Source: Hysterangium stoloniferum (Eukaryota; Basidiomycota; Agaricomycetes; Hysterangiales; Hysterangiaceae). From it: a DNA stretch of 64,000 nt. The position numbers and the translations under genes are program-made. Below, one piece after another: positions 55,601-64,000 of this stretch. Position 1 is the stretch's first letter. Every line of letters begins with the position of its first letter. Below the pieces are notes generated by a model that was given only the letters and a program-made list of their open reading frames with translations, had not been told where the DNA came from and did no database searches. The stretch is taken from NCBI GenBank assembly GCA_015178975.1, contig WHVD01000002.1, forward strand, positions 1,178,001 through 1,242,000, read 5' to 3'.

Positions 55601-57474
55601 TGAACCAAGGACATTTACAGAGGCAATGAATGGTCCACAGGCAAGACAATGGAGAGAGGCAGCCTTGGAGGAAATGAACATACACATGAGCAATGGAACT
55701 TGGACCATAATGAAACTACCACCAGGAAAAAAGGCTATAGGATCAAAATGGGTTTTCAAAGTGAAACGCAAGGCAGATGGATCAATAGAACGGTTTAAGG
55801 CACGATTGGTTGCTAAAGGATACAACCAGAGACCAGGATTTGACTATACAGAGATTTTTGCCCCAACAATGCGCCATGCTACTATTCGTCTAGTATTAGC
55901 ACTGGCTGCAGCAGAAGGCCTTCACCTCCGATCAGTTGACATATCACATGCATTCATCAACAGTGATATTGATGCAGAAATATACATGGTCCAGCCAGAA
56001 GGATTTCACCAAGGAGGATCAGATGTAGCATGTGGACTAGACAAGTCGCTCTATGGACTCAAGCAGGCAAGCAATCTCTGGAGCAAACACCTGCGGAGTG
56101 TACTAGAGAAAATGGACTTCAAGCGGATTTATTCTGATCCATCGGTCTATATCTATCAACGAGATGGAATCAAAGTCATTGTTCCCATATTTGTAGATGA
56201 CATCACCCTTGCAGGACCATCCGAAAAAGTCCTGGATGATTTTGTAGCTGAATTAGCTACACATTTCAAACTCAGGGATCTAGGACCTACATCTTTCCTA
56301 TTAGGCATTGAAATCACACAAGATCGAGAAAAGTGGACTATCTCTCTATCACAACGCCAGTACATCTTGAACAAATTACAGGAATTTGGGATGTCAAATT
56401 GTCATACAGTGGGTACACCCATGGATCCAGGGGCAAAACTATCATCAGATCAGTCACCCAAAACCATGGAGGAACAGAATGAAATGTGTGACATTCCCTA
56501 CATTAATGCAGTTGGGTCCATGATGTACTTGGCCACTACCACCCGTCCCGACATTGCATACACTGCAGGAGTATTGGCTCGGTTTAATTCAAACCCTGGT
56601 ATAGCACATTGGAAGGCTGTCAAGCATCTATTCCGATATTTGAAGGGAACTATGGATATGAAACTCACATATGGTCCTGATCCATTAAATACAGATCTAT
56701 TCGTTGGCTTCAGTGATGCTAGTTATGGTGGAGACAAGGACAGTGGAAAATCAACAACAGGGTACATAATCAAAGTGGGATCAGGAGCAGTATGTTGGAG
56801 CAGCAAACTACAACCAATTGTGACACTATCCACCACAGAAGCTGAATATGTTGCTGCAGTTGCAGCAGGGAAGGAGATCTGTTGGATGCAGAACCTGTTA
56901 AAGGAATTGGGATACAAGGCACCATGTCCATCAAAACTCTTCATTGACAACCAGTCAGCATTAACTGTAGCCAAGAATCCAGAACATCATGGACGAATGA
57001 AACATCTGGATCTATGCTACTACTGGTTACGTGACATGGTAGAAAAGGAATCAATCAACCCTATCTACCTACAAACAGATGAAATGCCGGCAGATATCTT
57101 AACCAAAGCATTACCAAAACCAAAGGTGGAAAAATTCAGATCTATGATGGGATTAGGAAATTGAACAGATATGGGATTAAAAAAGTGTTTCATCAAGGGG
57201 GTGTGTTAAATTTGATGATGAAACACACCTTTTTATAGGGGGAGTCCACCAATTATTGCAACTTTTCATATGAAGATGCTAATTGTGGACCATGCATTTG
57301 GAGGTTAATGTGTGTCAGAACCACTATACACCTCCCAGAGCATCCAACCTATATTGTCAGGAGGTGCTACACTAACTGACACAAGATATTGAGACACAAG
57401 TACTTTTATTACAAGCTTATTAAACCCTTGTATATTGTGTATTGCAATAGAGTCAACTCATACTATTTTAAATA
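52659..57474 (+). mobile_element. Ty1/Copia LTR retrotransposon, looks whole
   Basis: A 4816-bp element with a 5-bp target duplication AAGAG (52654-52658 and 57475-57479). The LTRs at 52659-52929 and 57204-57474 are 271 bp each and, as far as I can read, differ at about one position, so insertion is recent. The LTR begins TGTTAAAT and ends AATA, a TG..TA type. The sequence after the 5' LTR, GGTTATGGGCCC, fits priming by an initiator-tRNA-Met fragment cut in its anticodon loop, as known for Drosophila copia. A purine tract (AAGGGGG) precedes the 3' LTR. A single open frame covers the inside. A solo LTR (50503-50774) and an LTR remnant (29394-29646) of the same family are in the window. Confidence 0.95.
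53085..57164 (+). CDS. Copia Gag-Pol polyprotein (inside the LTR element)
   Basis: One 1359-residue frame in the Copia order. Gag comes first, with a zinc knuckle near residue 219 (CYNCDKEGHLSYDC). The protease follows near 290 (DTGATSH). The integrase has its zinc-binding start near 430 (HRRLGHHHYEGIKN, CEPCL) and catalytic domain near 490-620. The reverse transcriptase is at about 850-1090 (KARLVAKGYNQRPG, FVDDITLAG). RNase H is at about 1200-1350 (STTEAEYVAA, HLDLCYYWLRD). The frame is uninterrupted and the protein looks whole. The codons contain few CpGs compared with the host genes. Nothing suggests use by the host. Confidence 0.95.
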   Translation: MSSMTSSESLPKFKPLNNQNYPEWSGEMKAWLMKLGYWKLVCGKEIKPVNGSDNIEKWETKAEKAAAEIYLMVENDQRVHFRGFEEDPIKMWDLLERTHLQQKPGARFNAYDDLFSIQKDEKESLMDLGVRIDKAMGTIQNLRPKDFTIEKLDEELQCMALIRALPEEYAHLSSSLLLMEKLDKNTILQAFRSEELNCNRRGEMVNRAKAPIKHRKKMVCYNCDKEGHLSYDCPKPRNKEKIQQYWQSRNSANKMEEAKIEEVEEQTGKASVFSQHDACATSANIYDWNTDTGATSHMTPHYNWFHTYTPYRTPIKLADNRIVYSEGVGSVIFQPIIDGRVSREVEFTKVLHVPALHNNLLAVLYLTRYKEFDVHISSKTIRFNRHGNLLFTASITDRNVGYLDGKTIINRMENVHMSSTLPLDLSLWHRRLGHHHYEGIKNIMRRNMVKGLVLNSKAKPDPICEPCLAGKMHANPFPPSEHHCNEPLELVHTDVHYIGTRSRSGCYYWVTFIDEASRFYYVIPIKSKSGVFWAFKRYKAFAENLLGRKIKKLRDDKGGEYMSRAFIEFTDKHGILRQHTVRNRPQQNGMAERANRTLAEGITTMLTESELPKNFWEYCLAAFVHIWNHCPSSALKDKTPYEIWHKRKPNISHIRVWGCIAYVHIQKDKRSSLGSHMEKCIFIGYPEGYKGWLFYNPLTRRIVISERAEFDERYTWKHQPPQVPDTGGKDESSTRDYIPGGPVVEEDDNPPSELPTAPVEDHEIPVPESEDNVITPSPQITDNEEEEEEEEDNRPIAIRKPLRNKKPPNEWWKTWEPNPTTSDSTDEVELEEAHVSIISEPRTFTEAMNGPQARQWREAALEEMNIHMSNGTWTIMKLPPGKKAIGSKWVFKVKRKADGSIERFKARLVAKGYNQRPGFDYTEIFAPTMRHATIRLVLALAAAEGLHLRSVDISHAFINSDIDAEIYMVQPEGFHQGGSDVACGLDKSLYGLKQASNLWSKHLRSVLEKMDFKRIYSDPSVYIYQRDGIKVIVPIFVDDITLAGPSEKVLDDFVAELATHFKLRDLGPTSFLLGIEITQDREKWTISLSQRQYILNKLQEFGMSNCHTVGTPMDPGAKLSSDQSPKTMEEQNEMCDIPYINAVGSMMYLATTTRPDIAYTAGVLARFNSNPGIAHWKAVKHLFRYLKGTMDMKLTYGPDPLNTDLFVGFSDASYGGDKDSGKSTTGYIIKVGSGAVCWSSKLQPIVTLSTTEAEYVAAVAAGKEICWMQNLLKELGYKAPCPSKLFIDNQSALTVAKNPEHHGRMKHLDLCYYWLRDMVEKESINPIYLQTDEMPADILTKALPKPKVEKFRSMMGLGN

Positions 57475-57479
57475 AAGAG

Positions 57480-59380
57480 GCCTCCTTAGTCAGCTCGCGT
57501 TCTTCACTGCCGAGATAGCAATTCCAATCAGAATTCAGCCTGCAACCATTTTCCCGGTTACGTGCCAAATCCCATGTTCGGGTATGATACACTCACGCGT
57601 CGTCCTCACCATTTTGTTTCTCTCTTCCATTTACAAATTCTGATATTTCGCATGTCGTATACGCGAATTTTAATAACCGCCTGGAGAGCGGTGTTCTCAT
57701 AAAAGTCTGTACGTTATTTTCAATGGCATAAGTTTCTGTCGGGGTGTCTTCCGGCTTTGGAATTGCGCCAGTAATTGCTGCTTTCGAGTTCCTTGTTTGT
57801 GTTATCAGACACGTTATAGTCCGGTACACTCGGAGCTATTTCAGGCTCAAAAACAATGGCCCGCCACATATTCCTTAATCTTACTTGTTCTTTTGTGCAT
57901 TCTTTTGTTACCAAATTCCTCTTTGTTCAATAGATCCTAGTTAGCTTCACCTCAGCTATTCGGCATCTACTGGGTGAGATACTTGCTATTGACCTTTATT
58001 TAGTTTCTTTATGTATTGCATTTATCCAGTTATTATTTTGTATCTAGCACTCTTATTTTTCACATTCCCAGGTGCCATCCTGAGGGTAAAAGAGTACTTC
58101 ATTCACTTCTCGATCCAGGTACATGTTTGGGTGAATGGCCGGACACTTCTACCTCTCCTAACGGTGCTCTGTGGTGATTGTTGGCCAGCAACATGGAATG
58201 GAAGTAACTGAAGTGTATGGATCTCTCTATAGAAAGAAAAATAGAAAGTGTTTCTTTCTCTCTGGGAGGATGCTTAAAGATATCAAAGTGAGGAGGAGTC
58301 CATTTGAGGAGATGCTGATGGGATGTTGTTATGAAGGAAAAGATGAATATAATATATATTATTGTCATCCACAGTGGGCCCGTCCACTTCCCTAATTTCA
58401 TACATAAAATACATACAAGGGGGGGGTAGACATATAATTTGGTAGAAGGGGTTTTTGGATAAACCCTAATTTGTGGGAAAAAAGACGGATTTTTTGTGTC
58501 CATGTGTGGAAATAATACATATATATAATATAATATAATATACAATATTTGGAGACTTCAAAAGACTGAGATGAGACGTCTTGGCAGTGAACTGATTTTG
58601 GAGTGTGTGACGGATTTCCTGAAGAGGATCTACCTGCAAATTCTTCCTACTTTTCATCAGGAAAGCAGTAAGAATCACTCCCTGTAAGCTAAGCAGGAGA
58701 GCGCTGGGGCCATATGACGTCCCCATGTTAAACCGGTGGTAGATGTATATTTAGAAATTGGGTGCTAGTACAGGGACAGATGCCCTGCATTGACGCCCAT
58801 CTCAGAGGGGATTCATTTTCTAGAGTGGCATCGCGACTTCACAGGGCTAAGTCCTAATTTTTGCTGGAAAAAAAAAAGACAGGTAAAAGTTATGTGATGT
58901 ATATATGTAGGCATGTATCGAAATAATACATACATACATATATATATAATATAATATAATATAATACAGTTAATAAGGACCATTGCTGTTTTGACACAGG
59001 AAGATTAGTAAGCAGACAGTGACCTACCTCTCACTCGTCTTGTGACTCAACTTTTTTTATTTTTATTTTATCTCACTCCAGTCTGGTGAACAACATCATG
59101 TTGGGGTCTAAAGCAGAAGCCAGCTGCAACGACAGGTGACAGGCATCAATGGCTGCAGGCGTGGGCGGCTACATGAGACTAGTTACAGTACCAACAAATT
59201 GAAAGAAAAGAGAAAAGTGGTAGGAAATGTGAAAGGGGATGGTGGGTGGGAAATAAAAAGAACTGTCCCAAATGCTGCAAGCATCCTGTGAGATGGAAGA
59301 GGGGAAAAGTGCTAGTGAACAATAAAGGAAGATGGTCACGCAAAAGTGACATTGAGTGTTGGACCTGGGTTAATGAAATC
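57480..59380. other. Mostly non-coding, with simple repeats
   Basis: Short minus-strand frames at 57593-57914 look like a scrap of an unidentified gene. TA-rich microsatellites occur at 58505-58540 and 58920-58965, each preceded by GAAATAATACATA, so they may be copies of one short repeat. A 58466-58726 frame has no family features. Confidence 0.4.
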
Positions 59381-59389
59381 AATCGACAT

Positions 59390-60214
59390 AAAAGGTAGGG
59401 TTTCCGTTCGCTGCTTCGATGCTGGATCATTTTCTATCCCATCCACATAGTATGCAAGATTGATTTAATACATCAAAAACTTGATCCTTTTCGGAGTAAA
59501 AGATCAAGTTTCCAAGGCTAATGTCACAATGAATGATTTTTGCCACTGTATAACCAATGATGACCGGTCTAGCGAGGACAACTATCTTTGCTTTGTCAGA
59601 AATTTTAGAATCGTCATCATTGCAAATACACTTACATTGTCCAAATTAGATGATATGTTTCTGCATGGTCTCATCCCCTGCTTCCCAGCCTGTCCAAAAT
59701 GAATTTCATGAGTTAGCGTCCAAGTCAGGTGTAGGTAATTGAAACATACAATCCTCCTCTCAAGTAATTCAGGTCCAAAAATGTCATTTATGATATGTCT
59801 TTCCTCAGTCACAATATCTTCTGTCTTCCAAATATCAAATCGAAGCTCCAAAGTTGGTGGCTGCAGTCCCAACTAGTCTAGGCCAACCAGTGAAAAGCGT
59901 TTAAAGCCGAATAAGTGGCCAAATCCAAGGTAGTAGTACATTGTTGTTTTGTGGCATTCGCACTTAGACTGATCTGATTTCATTTCATTTCTTCATCTGG
60001 AAGAACTTGGTCATATTCCCACATCACATCCGCCACCGCATGTGAAAGAAGCGGCTCTGAAGGATAGCATGTTTCTTTCCAAGATCGGTCCTCTGTGATG
60101 GAGATGCAGATCCGCATATGACTGGCCACGGACGTCTCCATATACTCGACCATCTCGGGGTGCCCAAACACTACATCCAAGGTGAATCATTGCGAAACTA
60201 GTGCAAGCGAACAT
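59390..60214 (-). pseudogene. Protein-kinase remnant, possibly fungal-specific FunK1 type
   Basis: On the minus strand near 59500-59540 the sequence reads KIIHCDISLGNLIFYS, matching the kinase catalytic-loop pattern H-x-D-x-x-x-x-N with the DIS.GN form common in FunK1 kinases. Upstream stretches at 59582-59872 (LRFDIWKTEDIVTEERHI, ERRIVCFNYLHLTW) and 59980-60214 (MRICISITEDRSWKETCYPS) could be earlier parts of the same gene. The parts are in different frames with stops, and no ATP-binding lobe or complete C-lobe can be read. Assignment to FunK1 rests on one motif and style; the catalytic-loop motif itself is clear. Confidence 0.35.
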
Positions 60215-60780
60215 GCTGCCTTTGTATTATCATAATCGTGTGCCAGCATCAGCTTCCGCTTAGCTACTGCCACAAGCTCCGAAATCGGAACGCACATGTT
60301 CGTCGTAGACCATCTGTATATAGACATGAGATAAATCCCACCGTAGTGTTGTCCCACTCACAAAGGATGCATGTTATTGTTCATTTTAGTTTTAAATATC
60401 ATGGTTGTCACTCTACCCTTTTCTCTCTTTTTCCTCTTCTAGTTACTGTTATCATACTAGTACTGGCTTCTGTATTTTTGCATAGTTTTTACTAGATGAT
60501 CCATGGCATAGGTTTCAGTAGAAGGATTCTGAACAGTCACTCAGGCTATGTCAACACATTAAGTACATGGGTAAATTAAGAACAAGGTAATACAGGCTGG
60601 TATCTGATTAGTAATGGTCAAAAAGCAATAGAATATCTGACAATGAGACGTGGAGGACAAGGGAGGAGCATGCTGAGGTCAGAGACAACTATCGTGTCTG
60701 AAATAGTACCTAAGTATATCAGCAAAAAATGTCACAGTGAAAAGAAGAGGAGACATACAGAATGACTACAAAGGTTAACA
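60215..60780. other. No recognisable gene
   Basis: A hydrophobic 85-residue frame at 60238-60495 (+) lacks family features. Confidence 0.4.
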
Positions 60781-61884
60781 TTACTTCCTCTGGATAGCCC
60801 TCTCTAACTCGTCTATCTTGGCCTGCAGTTTTCATCTTTCCTCTATACCCTCTTCCCTACCCTTTTGTATACCCTCTTCCCTACCCTTTTGTATACTCTC
60901 TTCCCTACCCTTTTGTATACCCTCTTCCCTACCCTTTTGTATACCCACTTCCATACCCTTTTTTATACCCTCTTCCATAGCAGTCTGCTTGCGTTCTTTG
61001 AGCTCAGCTTCCCACCACTCTCGTGCTAGGCGAATCTGTCACCAGCTATAAGCCTCCAAAAGAATCCCCATATCCAAGACACACACCTCATCACAAACTC
61101 TATCATGTTCCTTGTGAAATTTTCCAGCGATAACTGCAACTTGCTCCTGTCTTCATTCATGCCAGGGAATACCCACCCACCCACCTTTGCTGTATTCTTC
61201 ACCCAACCAAGCCTGCCCAACATCAACATCTTGAGACAAAGACCTGTCAACACGAAATCTATATGCATCTTCTAATACCCTCAAGACCATATCTGAATAC
61301 CAGTAACACTGCCTACTCAACAGCCGGTATTGGCTATTATCGGTCCTGACCACCCAAGCAGCGATAGCGAGATCGATGAGGGTGATATTGGCGTTTGTAA
61401 CGTCAACCTTTTCGAGCACCCTGTCGTGTCTTGGCCATCCGCTAACCGTGGAAACCTCGTCCTAAGCTGCACGCTCTTTGAGTGAGTCCATCGATGATGA
61501 GACACGAGAGGCGGAATGTTGCCTGCTGGTGGTGGTAGGAGTATAGTCTTCCGGAAACCGCTCAATGCGAAGATAACGAGTGCAGCCGTCAGCATGCTGA
61601 ATCTTAGCAATGAAGTATTCGTGCACTGCCGACGTATCCCTTTCCTTCATCCGCCGTAACTCCAGCGCTCTTGAATTTTCTATAATGTGGGCATACTCTG
61701 CTGAAACGACATAATTGCGGAGATTTTGATGCCATGAATCGATTCCAGATTTGTCGGGGCACCCTGTAGATAGGTTGGCTTCGTGGTTGGCCATGTGAAG
61801 AAGTCGTCGCAGGGCTGGGATAAAGGAGTTGGTGAAGGATGTGAGTGAGAATCGTGAGGTTCGCTGGCCTTTTGACGGCTTCAT
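60781..61884 (-). pseudogene. Charged-repeat orphan protein gene, recently inactivated
   Basis: The frame starts at the ATG at 61884 (MKPSKGQRTSRFSLTSFTNS). It continues through SWHQNLRNYVVSAEYAHIIE, ALELRRMKERDTSAVHEYFI, then SLKERAA, an in-frame TAG, and straight on in the same frame (DEVSTVSGWPRHDRVLEKV, QCYWYSDMVLRVLEDAYRF). After short introns it gives LAREWWEAELKERKQTAMEE and five or six GIQKGREE repeats, then a TGA, then the natural-looking tail KLQAKIDELERAIQRK. Both stops can come from one C-to-T change each (CAG to TAG, CGA to TGA). The family seems to be an Agaricomycete orphan with a QCYWY-type core; its function is unknown. Two intron borders are unclear, one being only about 30 bp. 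Confidence 0.5.
60840..60965. repeat. 24-bp minisatellite inside the charged-repeat gene
   Basis: The unit ATACCCTCTTCCCTACCC plus TTTTGT repeats about five times. On the minus strand it encodes the 8-residue unit GIQKGREE, so the length change keeps the reading frame. Confidence 0.9.
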
Positions 61885-62614
61885 TATTACCAACTGTGAA
61901 CTTGTTGTAGTTATGCGATAGATCGATAAAGCCACGATGAAAACTAACTTGCCCGTGCAACGACAATCCAACGTTTTTTGCCAGAGGGTGGAACGCCCAA
62001 GGCAACTGAATCAGAATTGAATTTGGCAGGGTGTCACCTTCCTAATGACGTTATGCAAGGTGACACAAACGAGGTCTGACGGTTCAGTAAGGAAACGAAG
62101 GAAAGGTCGTTTTCTAATTGGCGCCTAACGATAAGTGGTGCAAATTCAATTCAATAAATATTCATACCGATTTTTCACCTGTCCTCGACCGCAGTGATAA
62201 TCGTACTTTTTCATATTTATTTGTTACGTTCCTACTCATTTACATATCCCATAAACACATGTCTATACATCCATAAGTGACATGTATACACTGCACATAT
62301 CTTTCGTACTGAAGTATCAAGTGTCACACACAACTCCACGTTATAAATACTAACCAAAGGTTATCAATAACAATTGTATCGTTGTTCAATTCTTGCTGTA
62401 AAGCCTGCATATTTCACATTGGTCATCTTTCTACACTTCACACTTGTATTATTGTGCCAGATTACCAGCACCAGGGGGGAAGGGTACTTCTTGGGTTGCT
62501 CAGGGTTATATCAAGGGGCGACTTCGGATCGTACCCTGTGAATACTTGATGAAAAACAGAAAGAAAAATTTGGAAGTTGTAGAGCTTCTATATCTAAACA
62601 ACACTAGTAATTCA
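61885..62614. other. Intergenic, no recognisable gene
   Basis: AT-rich, with no coding region or repeat recognised. Confidence 0.5.
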
Positions 62615-64000
62615 TTAGAATTTGAATACCTGTGTCGGGTCAACGAGCGGCTCTGAATTTGTCACAATCACACCCACCTGTTCAGTGGTATAACCCAGTT
62701 CCTTCAATATACCGCCAACTTCGCCCTGCTTCATGCCCTCTTTCTTGCCGGCGACTGCAGCGACTTGTGCGGGAGGTCCTGGCTAAAGGTTAGAGTGCGG
62801 CCCTCGTCTCAGGCCTTGCACACGAACCACAAATAAAGACTTTGACTTTATCGCCTACACTCGCAGGTGCCACATGTTTCTTGAGCACGTCTTTAGTCAC
62901 GTACCCCACCTCTCCTTCACAAAAGATCAGTGGCTGAAACCAATTTGTCAGACATGTGCGCGGACCTTTCCAAGCCTTATCGACATTCTCTAAAACATAG
63001 ACCACGTCGAATTTATCGGGGTATTGTTTCTTCCACTCGTCAAACCGTTCCCGGAGAAGAATGTCTTTTTCAGTAACGTTGGCAAATATGAGCTTGAATT
63101 TAGTTTTGTTGCTCGGGTCGGGGAGCGCATAATCAAGTATTTGGTATAAGGGTGTTCTAGAGAGGGGATTAGTTTAACATAGAGTGACGTGAAAATAGTA
63201 AATAATAAACCAAAAAAAAAAAACTCACATTCCGCTTCCGCCGCCGATTAAAGCGACTTCCTCGAACTGGTTGACTGAGGTAAAGAGTTAATATATCAGC
63301 AACAAAAACATAAGACATTGGGGTGTATGACAATACTTGTGTATGGGAACTTAGCAATTGGCCCTTTAATGGCCAAGTCTTCTCCCTCCTTCAAAGAATG
63401 GATATGTTTAGACGCGTTTCCATTTTCGTACTTCTTGATAAGGAGATGTAATTCTCCGGGAAGATCAGGATGTGACGTAGGTGTGTATGGACGGATGATA
63501 GGTTTTCCTTTGGCGTCGTTTAATGCGTCAGGGTCGGCAGCTTTAACGACTACACAGGATGCAACGGGGAGTAAGGAGGATTCGCCGTCGGGTAGTTCAA
63601 AAACAAATCTAGGAGGGGTATCACAATAAGGACAAATGAGTAATGGGAGAGATAAGAGTTACATACGTAGAGGTATTATGATTGTATGGTATGACTTGCT
63701 TCAACTTAAAGTTGATAAACTGTTGGGGGTCCAATGGGCTCTTCTCTTGCTTTGGTTTAACAATTCCGGAGGTTAAAGCTAAAGATTTTCCAGAGGTGGA
63801 AAAAAAATAATAGCCCAAGCCTGCAGCAGCGGCACCTGCTCCTAAAGCAACCAATGTGTTGTTCGACTTCTTAGCCGCCGGTGGTGGTGGTGGTGGTGCT
63901 GTAGAATACCGCCTCGCCGCTCCTGTCTAATATATAGTACTATTAGAATAAGCCACAGAGTCAAACTAAAGTCCTTGAACTCACAAGAGTACGAGAAAAT
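62615..64000 (-). CDS. MCR1: NADH-cytochrome b5 reductase, mitochondrial type, 5' end outside the window
   Basis: Exons (minus): 63985-64000 (partial), 63667-63922, 63337-63608, 63229-63274, 62828-63156, 62678-62778 and 62615-62629. Introns are 50-72 bp with GT..AG ends, and reading phases agree throughout. After a presequence-like RRYSTAPPPPPP comes a membrane segment (TLVALGAGAAAAGLGYYFF), as in mitochondrial Mcr1. The FAD domain has IIRPYTPTSHPD and GPIAKFPY. The NAD domain has GGGSGITPLYQIL and CGPPAQVAAVAG. It ends GYTTEQVFKF, the usual Mcr1 ending; the last exon is only 15 nt. The enzyme passes electrons from NADH through FAD to cytochrome b5 and other acceptors, supporting sterol synthesis and ascorbyl-radical reduction. 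Confidence 0.92.

Overview
The window looks like a repeat-rich chromosome segment from a mushroom-forming basidiomycete (Agaricomycetes). The evidence is: genes cut by many 45-65 bp introns, an eight-cysteine class I hydrophobin, basidiomycete-type orphan families, an intron-bearing nuclear tRNA-Lys, and many Gypsy and Copia LTR retroelement remains beside Tc1/mariner transposons. I cannot name the genus from sequence alone.

Layout. 1-4839: a Ty3/Gypsy fossil with one Tc1-like transposon (73-1667) inside its 5' LTR and cut short by a second, 5'-truncated Tc1 copy (about 4118-4839). 4840-13254: mostly non-coding, with a 23-bp minisatellite (6941-7378) and a decayed minus-strand gene whose 3' part is a tandem triplication (8368-10637). 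13255-20373: genes for a BRI3-like membrane protein, a secreted sorbosone-dehydrogenase-like beta-propeller protein, and a small PD-(D/E)XK nuclease-like protein. 20374-33085: a retroelement graveyard of at least seven solo LTRs, most with exact 5-bp target duplications and several nested in one another, plus Copia remnants and a GC-rich hAT/MITE-like element. 33086-39708: a dense genic island with a secreted type-B carboxylesterase (17 exons), a RAP1-like telomere protein gene (tandem BRCT plus Myb) and FRG1; the last two are divergent and only 109 bp apart. 39709-46860: repeats that carry tRNA-Lys genes, in direct and inverted orientation. 46861-52124: an F-box protein gene and the hydrophobin gene. 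52659-57474: a whole-looking young Copia element with 271-bp LTRs. 57475-64000: decayed genes (a protein-kinase-like remnant and a charged-repeat protein) and the mitochondrial NADH-cytochrome b5 reductase gene (MCR1 type), whose 5' end runs off the window.

How it fits together. The host genes are unrelated single genes, not a cluster or pathway. What stands out is the repeat history: two loci (22.5-28.1 kb and 45.0-46.3 kb) share the same background sequence. The second locus preserves the empty sites of insertions seen in the first, so the order of insertion can be read directly. One copy has lost most of its CpGs and the other has kept them, which suggests methylation- or RIP-like mutation acting unevenly. 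Exon models were built by hand from splice motifs and reading-frame continuity; every full model gives a length divisible by three.
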